Assembly (NCBI RefSeq): GCF_000058485.1
Contig: NC_008278.1
Location: forward strand, 7,248,962-7,312,961
Length of the DNA stretch: 64,000 nucleotides
Direction: 5' to 3'
Source: Frankia alni ACN14a
Lineage (GTDB): Bacteria > Actinomycetota > Actinomycetes > Frankiales > Frankiaceae
The notes beneath the pieces were generated by a model. It worked only from the letters and a program-made list of their open reading frames with translations, did no database searches and was not told the DNA's origin. The translations under genes and the position numbers were made by a program. Every line of letters begins with the position of its first letter. Position 1 is the stretch's first letter. Shown in pieces: positions 37,801 through 45,955 of this stretch.

Positions 37801-38969
37801 CTGCCGACGAGCAGCCTGCCGACGAGCGGGCCGCCGGCGGATGGCCCGCCGACGGACGGCCCGCCGAGTCGCCGGCCGAGTCACCGGCCGCGGCGGTGGT
37901 GCGGCTGCTGCGGGAGACCCGGTCGTGGGGAGCCGACGCCTTCCGGATACTCGTCCTGTACGCCCCGGGCTGGCACGGAGCCGAGGACGTCCGGTATGCC
38001 ATCGCCGCCGCCGTGGCGGCCGAGCCGGGCGGGTTCGGGCCGCCGGGAGCCGACGACGACGGATCCGCGCTGCTCGCGGCCGGCGCCCGACCCTTCTTCG
38101 AGCGGCTCGCGACGGCCCGACCGGGCGGGCGCCAGGTGGTCGACACCGTCGCTCGCGTGCTGGACCTCTACGTCCGCGGCGACGACGGCGAGGCATCCGG
38201 AGAGGGCGCGGCATCCGGGGAGGAGGAATCCGGGGGGGTGCACGGCGAAGGTGGCGAGGTCCGGGCGGCGAGCGCGGCGCCACGGTCGCGGCGGCCCACC
38301 TCGTCCGCTGCGGAACTGCACGCCCTCGGCGGCGAGCTCACCAGGCGCATCCCGCCGACCGCGGCGGCACCGCGGGATCCGGCGGTCGCGTTCCTCGACG
38401 CGTGCACGTCGGGCCGACCCGACGCGGCCCGGGTCTTCGGCCTGCTCGTCCGGTACGTGCCGAGCTGGGACGACGCCTGGGATCTGTACGAGGCGATCTG
38501 GAGCCGAGGCACACCTCGCCGCGACGGCAGGATGGTGCCCGGCCCGCCCTCGGCGGCGGAGCTGGGCGCTGCGGGGGAGCGGTACTTCCGCCACGCCCTG
38601 CGTGCCGGCGACGGTGACGGTTTCGGCTCCGTCGGCGCCGACGACCACGCGCAGGCCCGCGGCGACGAGGGCCACGGCGACGGAGGCTACCGCGACGAGG
38701 GGTACGGCGACGAGGGGTACGGCGACGACGTCGTCGGCACGCACGCCGCCGACCTGGAACGTGTCGTGCGCCGACTGGTGGCGCTCTACCTGCCGGACGA
38801 CCCACGCCTGCGGGCCGCCCACGAGCTCCCCGGCTTCGTCGAGTCCCGGGTCATCGGCGAGATCGCCGCAGGAGGCGAGACCCGGCGCCGTCGGCGCTCC
38901 TTCGGGCTCCCCGTGTTCGCTCTCACCCTGGCCGTCGCCGTGCTCGCCCTGCTCGTCGTCGTCCGGTGA
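34803..38969 (+). CDS. Giant (1388-residue) repeat-rich protein with C-terminal membrane anchor
   Basis: No confident family. The first 110 residues (RIDQIVYAWSRRTRAGTEGY, then LAYVVGAP and LRAHVLIGRADYLT) are reminiscent of the GTPase-associated protein GAP1 N-terminal domain, but this is a weak resemblance by eye. The middle is made of helical segments separated by Pro/Ala/Asp/Thr-rich linkers with short repeats (LTADA x4, PSPID, PAATP, DEGYG). After an Arg-rich stretch (about 1362-1368) the last 20 residues are one hydrophobic helix ending at VVVR, giving a tail-anchored topology with the bulk in the cytoplasm. The GTG start overlaps the previous stop by four bases. A PP2C gene follows after 244 bases. 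Confidence 0.72.
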   Translation: MNRAAPAAVDRAPSAGDATSAVTRIDQIVYAWSRRTRAGTEGYFPVASSLSSAATRSWNGLLAAQVEAGDSPVDRPPPTLAYVVGAPDRPARDDPDDVPDAALVHHTHVAGRSGAGSGRLRAHVLIGRADYLTERVALALHAAGGATAAGARTTPRLEPLHLDDLTAQRRAGERTLRQAARASARRNRLTVLVSTALTWSWMDRPVVVSPTGSTEAVTLMWALVEMLEGVLPYRLTFAIHAAPPTPRRTSPAARAAGAANGPAWAANGPASAADHATRASAGATTGLGRSDPRFRFVPVPPELGPGTDPAVIHVDPRVAPPVPPTISDAAHLLVDVYGRGGIRGVSDLLALVGDEAFRPHDPERWCHRLLATGGRDAAVAGSGVWPGPGTAGSFAAGSLSADPLTADALTADALTADALTADPPPTAPQPSGPGPIDSQPIDPSPIDPSPIDPNPIGHPHADWASEPAWPSPGRPAPPPADARSPAAPLAGRGAAGQALAVAEHLHDAYELVLAPGGAVGDDTDPAGRLIAILTHPVGLPADLPSAERLRGQLHRVAGRLTTPGASGQPPRSATGQQARPGPQSREQGRDMIVAGVLDRLGCDPADRVRITADVEAAVVEEQRQVEGALTALADDLAALRGPSPTRGAEQSSRQAIGLLTAGLDAVFSSYRLATAGGSARRLAAETLDALRTVRRPAPAATPPAATPPVATQSAPTTPPSHLEAPPSRIDRPAGAENGFEVTVTVRPPAAVSPAVAAAAHRQELEQAAWAAVTRHVAAAYRTEWSYWDGRLHPVDRLLAVLGVPLGISLAESGPDPLADPLESPTELRELAALRDLFGPLGPPAARSRPQPDRPPGRCADVLARAASDVTQAITRLTPERRLAEVDRTAYVAAVHSAVEEMHRQIVQLLAGLVTDLAALPVAAQGGTDRPDETHRAARMRDLLAPALRTVFDRFGLTEGFAFADALADELAWLTAGPAPPTTARPATGLPAHEGPAQERPADEQPADERAAGGWPADGRPAESPAESPAAAVVRLLRETRSWGADAFRILVLYAPGWHGAEDVRYAIAAAVAAEPGGFGPPGADDDGSALLAAGARPFFERLATARPGGRQVVDTVARVLDLYVRGDDGEASGEGAASGEEESGGVHGEGGEVRAASAAPRSRRPTSSAAELHALGGELTRRIPPTAAAPRDPAVAFLDACTSGRPDAARVFGLLVRYVPSWDDAWDLYEAIWSRGTPRRDGRMVPGPPSAAELGAAGERYFRHALRAGDGDGFGSVGADDHAQARGDEGHGDGGYRDEGYGDEGYGDDVVGTHAADLERVVRRLVALYLPDDPRLRAAHELPGFVESRVIGEIAAGGETRRRRRSFGLPVFALTLAVAVLALLVVVR
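36012..36071 (+). repeat. 15-bp tandem repeat in the giant gene
   Basis: Four units of ctcacggccgacgcg (the last with changed end), coding for LTADA. About 60 bases later a second 15-bp type (near 36122-36168) codes for PSPID/PNPIG. Both keep the frame. Confidence 0.88.
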
Positions 38970-39213
38970 CAGCACCGGTCGCCGGGCCGAGGGGCGACGA
39001 CCGCCATCCCGCCCGACCGGGCGGCCCGATCACCGCGGCTGCCCCGTTCGCCCTACTCGGGGTCGGTCGAGTCTGGAACAATGACCTGCACCTGTGTCGG
39101 TGTCGCGACACACCCGGGGTTCGCCGTGCGTCGGTGCCCTTGGGTAAGAAGGAAGACGGCTGGCGACACGTCCCGACAGCGTGATCGTGACTGGTTCGGC
39201 GAGGACGGAGGCC

Positions 39214-40557
39214 ATGGGTAGCTCGCTGGTACCAATCATGCTCATCGTGGTGCTGCTGGTGGCCCTGGTGATCTACTTCGCTCTCAACAACCGGCCGGTT
39301 CGGCAGGGCAGCCAACGCCGCAGCCGTGGCTTGGACCATCAGCGGCATCGATCCGGTACGGTGCCGCTGCGAGACAGCTCCGACGCCGCCGCGCCGGACG
39401 GGATCGTGCCGGGCTTCACCGAGCCGGCGCCGGACCCCCCCGCCGAACAGACGGCCGACGACCCGAGCGACGGCCCGGAGGCGGGCGCGTCGTGGGGAGG
39501 GGATGTGACCACGCAGGTTCCAGTCGGGGGGGAGAACAGTCGCGATCCCGACGCGACCGGTTGGACACCACCGCCCGCCGCCCCGCCGCATCAGGCCCAG
39601 TCCCGCGAGGACGAGCGGGAGGACGCCACCCGCTACTACGACCCACAGACCGGCGACTACCCGATCGCGCCGCCCACGACGACCTTCGTCGCGCAGTCGG
39701 CCGCGGTGGGAGCGGAGCCGGTTGGGGGGCGGGCGGCCGTGGGCGACCCGCGGTGGGAGAGCTCGCCGACCGCGACGACCTATCCCAACGTCGCGGCCGC
39801 CGCGTCGCGGGAGCAGGCCGCCGACCTGATGGCGACCGAGCCCGAGCAGACCACGGCCGCCCCGCTGCGGCTGGCCGCCGCCGGCCGGACCCGCCGGGGC
39901 AAGCGCGGCGGTCCCAACGAGGACGCCTTCGTCGTCGTGGACGGCCTGCTGGCGGTCTCGGACGGCGTCGGCGGGGAGGCCGCCGGGCAGATCGCCTCCA
40001 CGCTGACCGTCACCACGGTGGCCGGCTTCCGGCCGCAGTACGCGGAGGATCCGCTGGAGGGCCTGCGCCGGGCCGTGGAACGGGCGAACCGGGTGGTCCG
40101 CACCCGCGCCAGGGAGGAACCGACCTGGCTGGGCATGGCCTGCACGCTGGACGTCGTCATCCTCGGCCGGCAGCACAACACCGGCGAGTACCTGACCGTC
40201 GCCCACGTCGGCGACAGCTCGGTCTGGCTGCAGCCGGGCCGGGGGCGCCCGCGGGCGTTGACCACCCCGCACGCGATCCGCAACGGCCCGCTGCTGAACG
40301 CCGTCGGCCTCGCCGACGAGATCGAGGCCGACATCTTCAGCGAGCCGGTCCGGGCCGGCGACCGGGTCGTCCTCGCCAGCGACGGCATCACCAAGGTGAT
40401 GACGCCCGAGCAGCTCGACGGGCTGCTCGGCGAGCTGGGCTCCGAGCCGCCCGAGCGGGCCGCGGATGCCCTCGTCGAGGCGGCCCTGCTGGCCGGCGCC
40501 CGCGATGACACCACCATCGTCGTCGCCGATCTGGTCTCCGAGCCCACCTCGCGGTGA
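39214..40557 (+). CDS. Membrane-anchored PP2C-type protein phosphatase
   Basis: Protein of 447 residues. One N-terminal transmembrane helix (about 5-23, VPIMLIVVLLVALVIYFAL) is followed by a 190-residue Pro/Asp/Thr-rich linker and a C-terminal PP2C domain (about 215-445). Metal-binding Asp residues are in GPNEDAF, SDGVGGEAAG, LASDGITKV and ARDDTTIVV; HVGDSSVWL is also conserved. PP2C enzymes reverse Ser/Thr phosphorylation by Hanks-type kinases, but no kinase is in the window. ATG 39214 has GGAG three bases upstream (GAGG at 39201 as well). Its neighbour 93 bases downstream is the RyR-domain channel-like protein, a possible partner. Confidence 0.9.
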   Translation: MGSSLVPIMLIVVLLVALVIYFALNNRPVRQGSQRRSRGLDHQRHRSGTVPLRDSSDAAAPDGIVPGFTEPAPDPPAEQTADDPSDGPEAGASWGGDVTTQVPVGGENSRDPDATGWTPPPAAPPHQAQSREDEREDATRYYDPQTGDYPIAPPTTTFVAQSAAVGAEPVGGRAAVGDPRWESSPTATTYPNVAAAASREQAADLMATEPEQTTAAPLRLAAAGRTRRGKRGGPNEDAFVVVDGLLAVSDGVGGEAAGQIASTLTVTTVAGFRPQYAEDPLEGLRRAVERANRVVRTRAREEPTWLGMACTLDVVILGRQHNTGEYLTVAHVGDSSVWLQPGRGRPRALTTPHAIRNGPLLNAVGLADEIEADIFSEPVRAGDRVVLASDGITKVMTPEQLDGLLGELGSEPPERAADALVEAALLAGARDDTTIVVADLVSEPTSR

Positions 40558-40650
40558 CCCCGGTCGGGCGTCCGGCCCGGCCGCGGCGCACCCGGCGTCG
40601 GCGGTCGGAGTCCCGGACCCGGCCCCGGCAGTCCGCCCGGGACGGCCACG

Positions 40651-42549
40651 GTGATCGGCCGCGGCGCGCCCGGTGGCCGGGGCGGGCGCGCCGGCCTGGG
40701 GCACCGGCTGGAACGCTGGGCGGCCCGGCCGCTGCTCGTCGCCGGGCGGCTGGCCCGCTGGTTGCGCCGCCACCTGCTGGGGACGTTCGCCGTCCTCGGG
40801 GTGATCGCGTTCAGCCTCGGCCTGATCGGGATGTACCGGCATTTCCGCAGCGAGCCGGCGATGTTCAGCTGGCCCAACATCGTGTTCTTCACGGCGACGC
40901 TCTTCCTCGCCGACGGGACGGTCTTCCAGGACGGCGGGAAGTTCCCGCTGACGCTGGAGATCGCCCGGTTCCTCGCGCCGGTGGCGACGGCCGTCGGGGT
41001 CGCCGACGGCGTGAGCACGATCTTCGCCCAGCGCTTCGAACGGTTCCGGGCGCGCCACGCCCGCCATCACGTCATCGTGTGCGGCACCGGCCCCACGGCG
41101 TCGGCGCTCGTCGACAAGCTCTCCCGATCCAAACGGGTGGTACTGGTCGCCGAGGATGCGGAGCGGGAGTATCCGGACGCCGAGCTGCCGCCCGGCCTGC
41201 TGCGGGTTGTCGGTGACCCGGTGGAACCGCTGGTCCTGGCGAAGGCCGGCGTCGCCCGTGCGGACGTGGTCTACGGCTGTCTGCCGGACACCTCGTCGAA
41301 CCTGGCGATCGCGCTGGCCGCCCGGCGCCTCGCCGCCGACCGGGTGGAGCAGCCGCTGCGCTGCCTGGCCCAGGTGGGCGACCTGTCCCTGATCCCGCAC
41401 CTGCGCGCCCGGCGGATCGGGCTGAACGACGACAGCGGGTTCCGGCTGGACTTCTTCGCCGTCGAGGTGCTCGGCGCGCACGCCCTGCTCAACCGGTACC
41501 CGCCGAGCTGGGCCGCCCCGGAGCCCGGCGCGGCGCCGACCGTCGCGCCGGCGCCGCTGGTCGTGCTCGGGCTGTCCGGCCTCGGCCGCGCCCTGGTGAT
41601 GGAGCTGGCCCGCCGCTGGCGGTCCCTGGCCGGCGCGTCCGGGCCGCTGTTGCCCATCGCCGTGGCCGATCCGGCGGCCGAGGAGAAGCTCGCCGCGCTG
41701 CGCGCCCGGGAGCCCGCCCTGGCCCGCGTCGCGCTCACCGCGCACGACACCCCGCACGGCGAGCTGCCGCCGGCCGTCACGCAGGCGGATGGTCCGCAGG
41801 AGCCGCCCGAGTTCGTCTACGTCTGCCAGAGCGACGAGGAACGGGCGCTGTTGTACGGGCTGGACGCCGCCCAGGCCCTCAACGGCCGGTTCGGCGTCGC
41901 GCGGACCACGGTCATCGTGCGCACCGGACGCCAGCGCAGCCTGCAGGACGTCTTCGGCCGGCCGACGTTTCCCCGCCCCGCGACCCCGCTGCCGGGGCCG
42001 CTGCTGGAGGACCTCCAGGGGGGCGTGCGCTTCTTCGCCGTCAACGACGAGGCGCTTCCCCTCGACCTCGGCGACACCGACCTCATCGAACGCTTCGCCC
42101 GGGCAAGCCACGAGCGCTACCTGGACACGGAACGCCGCCGGGGCAACGCGATGGGGTCCAGACGGGCGATGGTGGCGTGGGCGGACCTGCCGGACGACCT
42201 GCGCGACTCCAACCGGGCGCAGGCCGCCCAGTTCGGGGAGGTCCTGCGGGCGCAGGCGCTGATGCTGATGCCGGCCGGAGAGGCTGACGCCGACTTCGCG
42301 TTCACCGTGGGGGAGATCGACGAGCTCGCCCAGCAGGAGCACGAGCGGTGGCGCCGGGAGCGGGAGGCGAAGGGCTTCGCCCTGGGGCCGACCCACCAGG
42401 ACGGGGCCGACCGGCGCCACCCCGCGATGGTCGACTGGTCGGCGCTGTCCGAGATCGACCGGGATCGCGACCGCGACGTCATCCGCAGCCTGCCGGCGAT
42501 CCTCGCCCACGCGGGGCTGCGCATCGTCCGCCTGGAGGATCCGACCTGA
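40651..42549 (+). CDS. Channel-like protein: two membrane helices, two TrkA-N/RCK-like Rossmann domains and a C-terminal RyR domain
   Basis: Protein of 632 residues. Helix 1 (about 43-61) and helix 2 (about 105-125) flank a loop (about 74-95, NIVFFTATLFLADGT) placed like a pore helix and filter, though it lacks TVGYG. A TrkA-N-like Rossmann domain follows (HHVIVCGTGPTASALVDKL, about 139-290) and a second one (VVLGLSGLGRALVMEL, about 302-450). Residues about 478-628 match the RyR repeat (SHERYLD, QEHERWRREREAKGFALGP, LSEIDRDRDRDVIRSLP). Prokaryotic RyR domains have been proposed to bind nucleotide-derived second messengers. The GTG at 40651 is the start; ion gating by a nucleotide ligand is inferred only. 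Confidence 0.85.
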   Translation: MIGRGAPGGRGGRAGLGHRLERWAARPLLVAGRLARWLRRHLLGTFAVLGVIAFSLGLIGMYRHFRSEPAMFSWPNIVFFTATLFLADGTVFQDGGKFPLTLEIARFLAPVATAVGVADGVSTIFAQRFERFRARHARHHVIVCGTGPTASALVDKLSRSKRVVLVAEDAEREYPDAELPPGLLRVVGDPVEPLVLAKAGVARADVVYGCLPDTSSNLAIALAARRLAADRVEQPLRCLAQVGDLSLIPHLRARRIGLNDDSGFRLDFFAVEVLGAHALLNRYPPSWAAPEPGAAPTVAPAPLVVLGLSGLGRALVMELARRWRSLAGASGPLLPIAVADPAAEEKLAALRAREPALARVALTAHDTPHGELPPAVTQADGPQEPPEFVYVCQSDEERALLYGLDAAQALNGRFGVARTTVIVRTGRQRSLQDVFGRPTFPRPATPLPGPLLEDLQGGVRFFAVNDEALPLDLGDTDLIERFARASHERYLDTERRRGNAMGSRRAMVAWADLPDDLRDSNRAQAAQFGEVLRAQALMLMPAGEADADFAFTVGEIDELAQQEHERWRREREAKGFALGPTHQDGADRRHPAMVDWSALSEIDRDRDRDVIRSLPAILAHAGLRIVRLEDPT

Positions 42550-42921
42550 CTTCCGACACCTGCCCGGTTCGGTAGCCGCCGGCACTGCGCCGTCGGCAAG
42601 TAACGCAGGCGGCCCGAACACGACTTTTCATCGGCCATACCCCGCACCCGGCCGAAAGAAGTTTTCTCGGTGTACGCGACCCTGATCCGTCTGACAGCAA
42701 AACGAGATCTGCCCGCAGTCAGCAGACGCCCCGAGACCAAAAGTATGACGTAGCTCACATTCACTTTACCGGCCCGATTGCGGCTGACCATAAACCAATA
42801 CGCCTACTTTGATTCACTCGTATTCTCGCTGAACCAGCCTTCCGGAGCCCACATGCGGCAGAATCATGTGTATCTGGTCGACACGTATCACTTCGTGGTC
42901 GAGACCGAGGTGAGGTGGGAT
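42550..42921. other. Upstream region of the EamA transporter gene
   Basis: About 370 bases, A+T-richer than average from 42600 on. The frame of the transporter is open through the last 144 bases of this region, but that part has no transporter character. A Crp-like site lies at 42744-42759. Confidence 0.5.
42744..42759. promoter_or_regulatory. Crp/FNR-family-like binding site
   Basis: tatga-cgtagc-tcaca matches the TGTGA-N6-TCACA pattern at nine of ten positions and lies in an A+T-rich patch about 165 bases before the transporter start. It may regulate that gene by cAMP-Crp; this rests on the sequence match only. Confidence 0.45.
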
Positions 42922-44046
42922 ATGCCGTCGAGCACGCCTGACAGCGCCAGCCGACGGCGCACCGCGGTGCGCAGCCTCGCCGCCGACGTCGGCGGGCTCG
43001 CGGCGAGCCGGCCCGCACCGACAGGCCGCGCCCCGACCGCCCCCGCACCACCGGTCGCGGCCGAACATGGCCGCACTGCCTGGCTGGCAGATCTGGGCGT
43101 GCTGGGCGTAGCGGTGGTATGGGGCTCAACCTACGTGGCGATGCAGTGGTCAGGACGGTTCATCTCCGTCCCCGCCTTCCTGTTTCTGCGGTTCGCGATG
43201 GGAGCGTCGACCATCGTCGTCCTGGCACCGCGGGCATGGCGTGGGCTGACTCGCCAGGAGATGTCGATCGGAGCCCTGTTCGGCTGTTTGCTGTTCGGGA
43301 TCCTGTATCTCGAGACGCTGGGTGTCCGTCACACCCTCGCCTCCAACGCGGGCTTTCTCATCTCACTGTCGGTGATACTCGTCCCCCTGATCGAGAGGAC
43401 CTTCCTCCGGGCACGGATCGCCCGGGTTACCTACCCGCTGACGCTGGTGTCCCTGGCCGGGTGCGCGCTGCTCACGCTGGATCGGGGCTTCACCGTACGC
43501 GGGGGAGATCTGATCATTCTGGGGGCCGCGCTGATCCGGGCCGTCCAGATCGTGCTCTTCAGCTCGCAGTCGAAGGGCCGGGACATCTCACTGCTGCGCG
43601 TCACCGGCGTCGAACTCTGGGTCGTCGCGTGCGGGGGTCTGCTGGTCTCCCTGTTCCGGCCGGGCCGGTCCGTCCACGAGGCGACGCACCTGCCCGGCGA
43701 GGCCTGGCTGGTCATCGCGTACCTCGGCGTGGCGGGCACCGCCTTCGCCTTCCTGACCCAGCTCTATGCCGCGCGGGCGTCCTCCCCGACCCGGGTCGGT
43801 CTCATGATGTCCACCGAGCCGTTCTTCGCAGCGGTCTTCGCCGTCGTGCTCCTGAGCGAGAATCTCGGCCCCACCCAACTCACGGGAGGGGGGTTGGTCC
43901 TGCTGTCGGCCTACCTGGGGCGGTGGGCGGATGCTCGGCGGCTGGCATCCCGACCGGAGTCGCCGGCTGCCGCGCCGGTGCCGCCGGAGGGCGCTACGCG
44001 CCGCGGCCCGCTTCGGCGGTCCTACGGCACAGATCCTCGAACATGA
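42922..44046 (+). CDS. EamA-type (DMT superfamily) permease
   Basis: Protein of 374 residues with ten predicted helices in two EamA halves: LGVLGVAVVWGSTYVAMQWSG begins the first, and GTAFAFLTQLYAARASSPTRVGLMMSTEP marks the second. The DMT family exports amino acids, metabolites or drugs; no substrate can be named. The N-terminal 60 and C-terminal 30 residues are hydrophilic and Pro/Arg/Ala-rich. The ATG at 42922 is chosen for GAGGTGGGA just upstream; in-frame codons upstream (42778, 42853) give sequence unlike the family. Possible Crp control comes from the site at 42744. Confidence 0.85.
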   Translation: MPSSTPDSASRRRTAVRSLAADVGGLAASRPAPTGRAPTAPAPPVAAEHGRTAWLADLGVLGVAVVWGSTYVAMQWSGRFISVPAFLFLRFAMGASTIVVLAPRAWRGLTRQEMSIGALFGCLLFGILYLETLGVRHTLASNAGFLISLSVILVPLIERTFLRARIARVTYPLTLVSLAGCALLTLDRGFTVRGGDLIILGAALIRAVQIVLFSSQSKGRDISLLRVTGVELWVVACGGLLVSLFRPGRSVHEATHLPGEAWLVIAYLGVAGTAFAFLTQLYAARASSPTRVGLMMSTEPFFAAVFAVVLLSENLGPTQLTGGGLVLLSAYLGRWADARRLASRPESPAAAPVPPEGATRRGPLRRSYGTDPRT

Positions 44047-44212
44047 CGAGCTGCGGCGACGCTCCGCCGCGCTGCTGCGGGCCGACTTCGCGGTATGTGA
44101 CTCGTTCGTCCGCGAGCGGAAGGACACCAGGATCTCTGCCACGATCGTCGCCTGCTCCGGATCCGCCGGTGCGTTCACCCCCGAGCAGCTCGCCGAGTGG
44201 CCACGGCCGGGG

Positions 44213-45955
44213 TCAGGAGATGCGCTGGTCCACGGGGCAGTCCAGGGCGCTGGCCCGGGTCAGGCCGTCGACCGAGAGTCGGGCGGACAGCCGCACCGGC
44301 CCGGACGCCTCGGTGAGAATGCCCGTCCAGCCGCCGGCGGCGCGGAACACGCACGCCCTGCCCTCCGACAACCGCCAGTAGGGCGTGTAGTGGACGAGCA
44401 CGGTGGCGATCCCCGGAGTGCGAAAGCGCACGGCCACCGAGCTCACCCCGAGCTCCGTGAGGCTCGCCGGCCCCTGCACCAGACCGGCGGAGTCGGTGAC
44501 GAGCCAGACCTTCCAGTGCGGGTTCGCCCAGGCGAGTTCGAGGTAGGGCAGGCCCGCCCGCAGTAGTTTCGCCTCCGCGACGGCGGACGGGTCGAGCTCC
44601 ACGTCGGGCAGGGCGACGTAGCGGATGCCCCGGGCGAGCAGCCACTCGTGGTAGGTCTCGGCGTCGAGGCTGCCGTCGTAGAACAGCGCGTTGTACTTGC
44701 TGTCGAGCTGGCGCAGCCAGCCCCGGGCCATCGGCACGCTCGGCGCCACGAAACGCGCCTCCCAGTGGGCGCGGGTGAACGGCACCTCGACCCGGCCGGC
44801 CGGCACGGGCGCGCCGCGGTCGAGGTAGTCGAGCAGCTCGGTGTAGTACCCGGCGGACGACGACGGATCGCCCTGGGTGAGCAGCGCGCCGTGGATCGGG
44901 CCGACCTGCCAGCCGATCAGCGGGATCGCGACGATCGCGAGCACCCGGCGGCGGTCGGCGAGCAGCAGCGCCGCCGCGGGGCCGGCCAGCAGCGTCGCCG
45001 GCCGGGTGATGTTCCCCCCGACCTGGGAGGGGATGAAGAAGAACACCGCCGCCGCGGCGGCCCACAGCAGCAGGCCGTGACGGATCGCCCGGGCCTCCCT
45101 CGGGACGACCAGCAGGCCCACCGCGATGAGCGCCAGCAGTGACAGGAAGGTCAGCGCCGGGAACGGCTGGTAGCCGTCCTCGGGGAACGCCAGCGCGACG
45201 ACGATGCCGGCCCCGGCCCCGGCGAACGGCAGCACGCGGCGCCAGCCGATGGTCAGCACCAGCGCGGCGCCGACGAGCAGGACGAACCCGGCGGCCAGGG
45301 GCGAGGCCAGCGACGACAGCACGGCGCCGGCCCAGGTCAGCTTCGTCCGGCGCTCACGGGCCCCGAGCAGCGCCAGCGCGCCGAACGCCATGCCCAGGGC
45401 GAACGGCATCCGCCCGACGACGAGGTTCGACACCGTCGCCACGGCGAACCAGACGAGGACGAGGTCCTGCCCCGACCGCCGGCCCGGCCCGCGCAGCAGG
45501 CGGGTCACGATCACCGTGGAGGCGACGCAGGAGATCGCGCCCAGCAGCTGCACCCCGAGCAACGCCCCCAGGGGCGGGAACAGCACACTGTACCCGGGTA
45601 TGGTGTGGCCGCCGTACCACTGATCGTCCCACAGGACCGCCCCGCCATGGCGGAACAGCCACACCCGGTATTCCTGGGCGGGGGTGTCGGGGCCGGTCAC
45701 GCCGAGCCCGACGCACAGCAGGCACAGGGCCGCGGTCAGCGTCCAGGGCCACCGGCGCACGGCCGCGACGAGGACGAGCAGGCCACGCACGACCGGCCCG
45801 TGGTGCCGCGGCGGCTCGAGGGCGATGAAGGGGGTCTGGGGCAGTGGAGCCACGCGAGACTCGGTCTCGCCCGCCGGCACCGCCACGGCCACAGTCGTCG
45901 GCTGGCTACCGCGCGTGGCGTCGACCGGGGAACCGGGCGCCGCGAGCGCTGTCAC
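44213..45955 (-). CDS. Polytopic membrane protein, GT-C-glycosyltransferase-like
   Basis: Protein of 580 residues with 10-12 predicted helices, followed by a soluble C-terminal domain of about 200 residues. The first extracytoplasmic loop carries acidic/aromatic DDQWYGGHTIPGYSVLFPP, in the place where GT-C enzymes have their catalytic acid. The C-terminal part (GIRYVALPDVELDPS, LVHYTPYWRLSEG) is typical of actinobacterial membrane proteins of unknown function from this class. The start is placed at the GTG at 45955 because GGGAGG lies about six bases upstream; the ATG at 46009 would also be in frame. It is divergent from, and overlaps, the MptB-like gene. Confidence 0.75.
   Translation of the reverse strand: MTALAAPGSPVDATRGSQPTTVAVAVPAGETESRVAPLPQTPFIALEPPRHHGPVVRGLLVLVAAVRRWPWTLTAALCLLCVGLGVTGPDTPAQEYRVWLFRHGGAVLWDDQWYGGHTIPGYSVLFPPLGALLGVQLLGAISCVASTVIVTRLLRGPGRRSGQDLVLVWFAVATVSNLVVGRMPFALGMAFGALALLGARERRTKLTWAGAVLSSLASPLAAGFVLLVGAALVLTIGWRRVLPFAGAGAGIVVALAFPEDGYQPFPALTFLSLLALIAVGLLVVPREARAIRHGLLLWAAAAAVFFFIPSQVGGNITRPATLLAGPAAALLLADRRRVLAIVAIPLIGWQVGPIHGALLTQGDPSSSAGYYTELLDYLDRGAPVPAGRVEVPFTRAHWEARFVAPSVPMARGWLRQLDSKYNALFYDGSLDAETYHEWLLARGIRYVALPDVELDPSAVAEAKLLRAGLPYLELAWANPHWKVWLVTDSAGLVQGPASLTELGVSSVAVRFRTPGIATVLVHYTPYWRLSEGRACVFRAAGGWTGILTEASGPVRLSARLSVDGLTRASALDCPVDQRIS

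Noticed and set aside
39093-39112. tgtgtcg ... cgacaca hairpin before the PP2C gene
   Set aside because: Short stem, no known regulatory class, not clearly above chance.
38923-42621. Minus-strand open frame of 1232 codons over the PP2C and RyR genes
   Set aside because: Antisense to two proteins with clear domains; Arg/Gly/His-rich.
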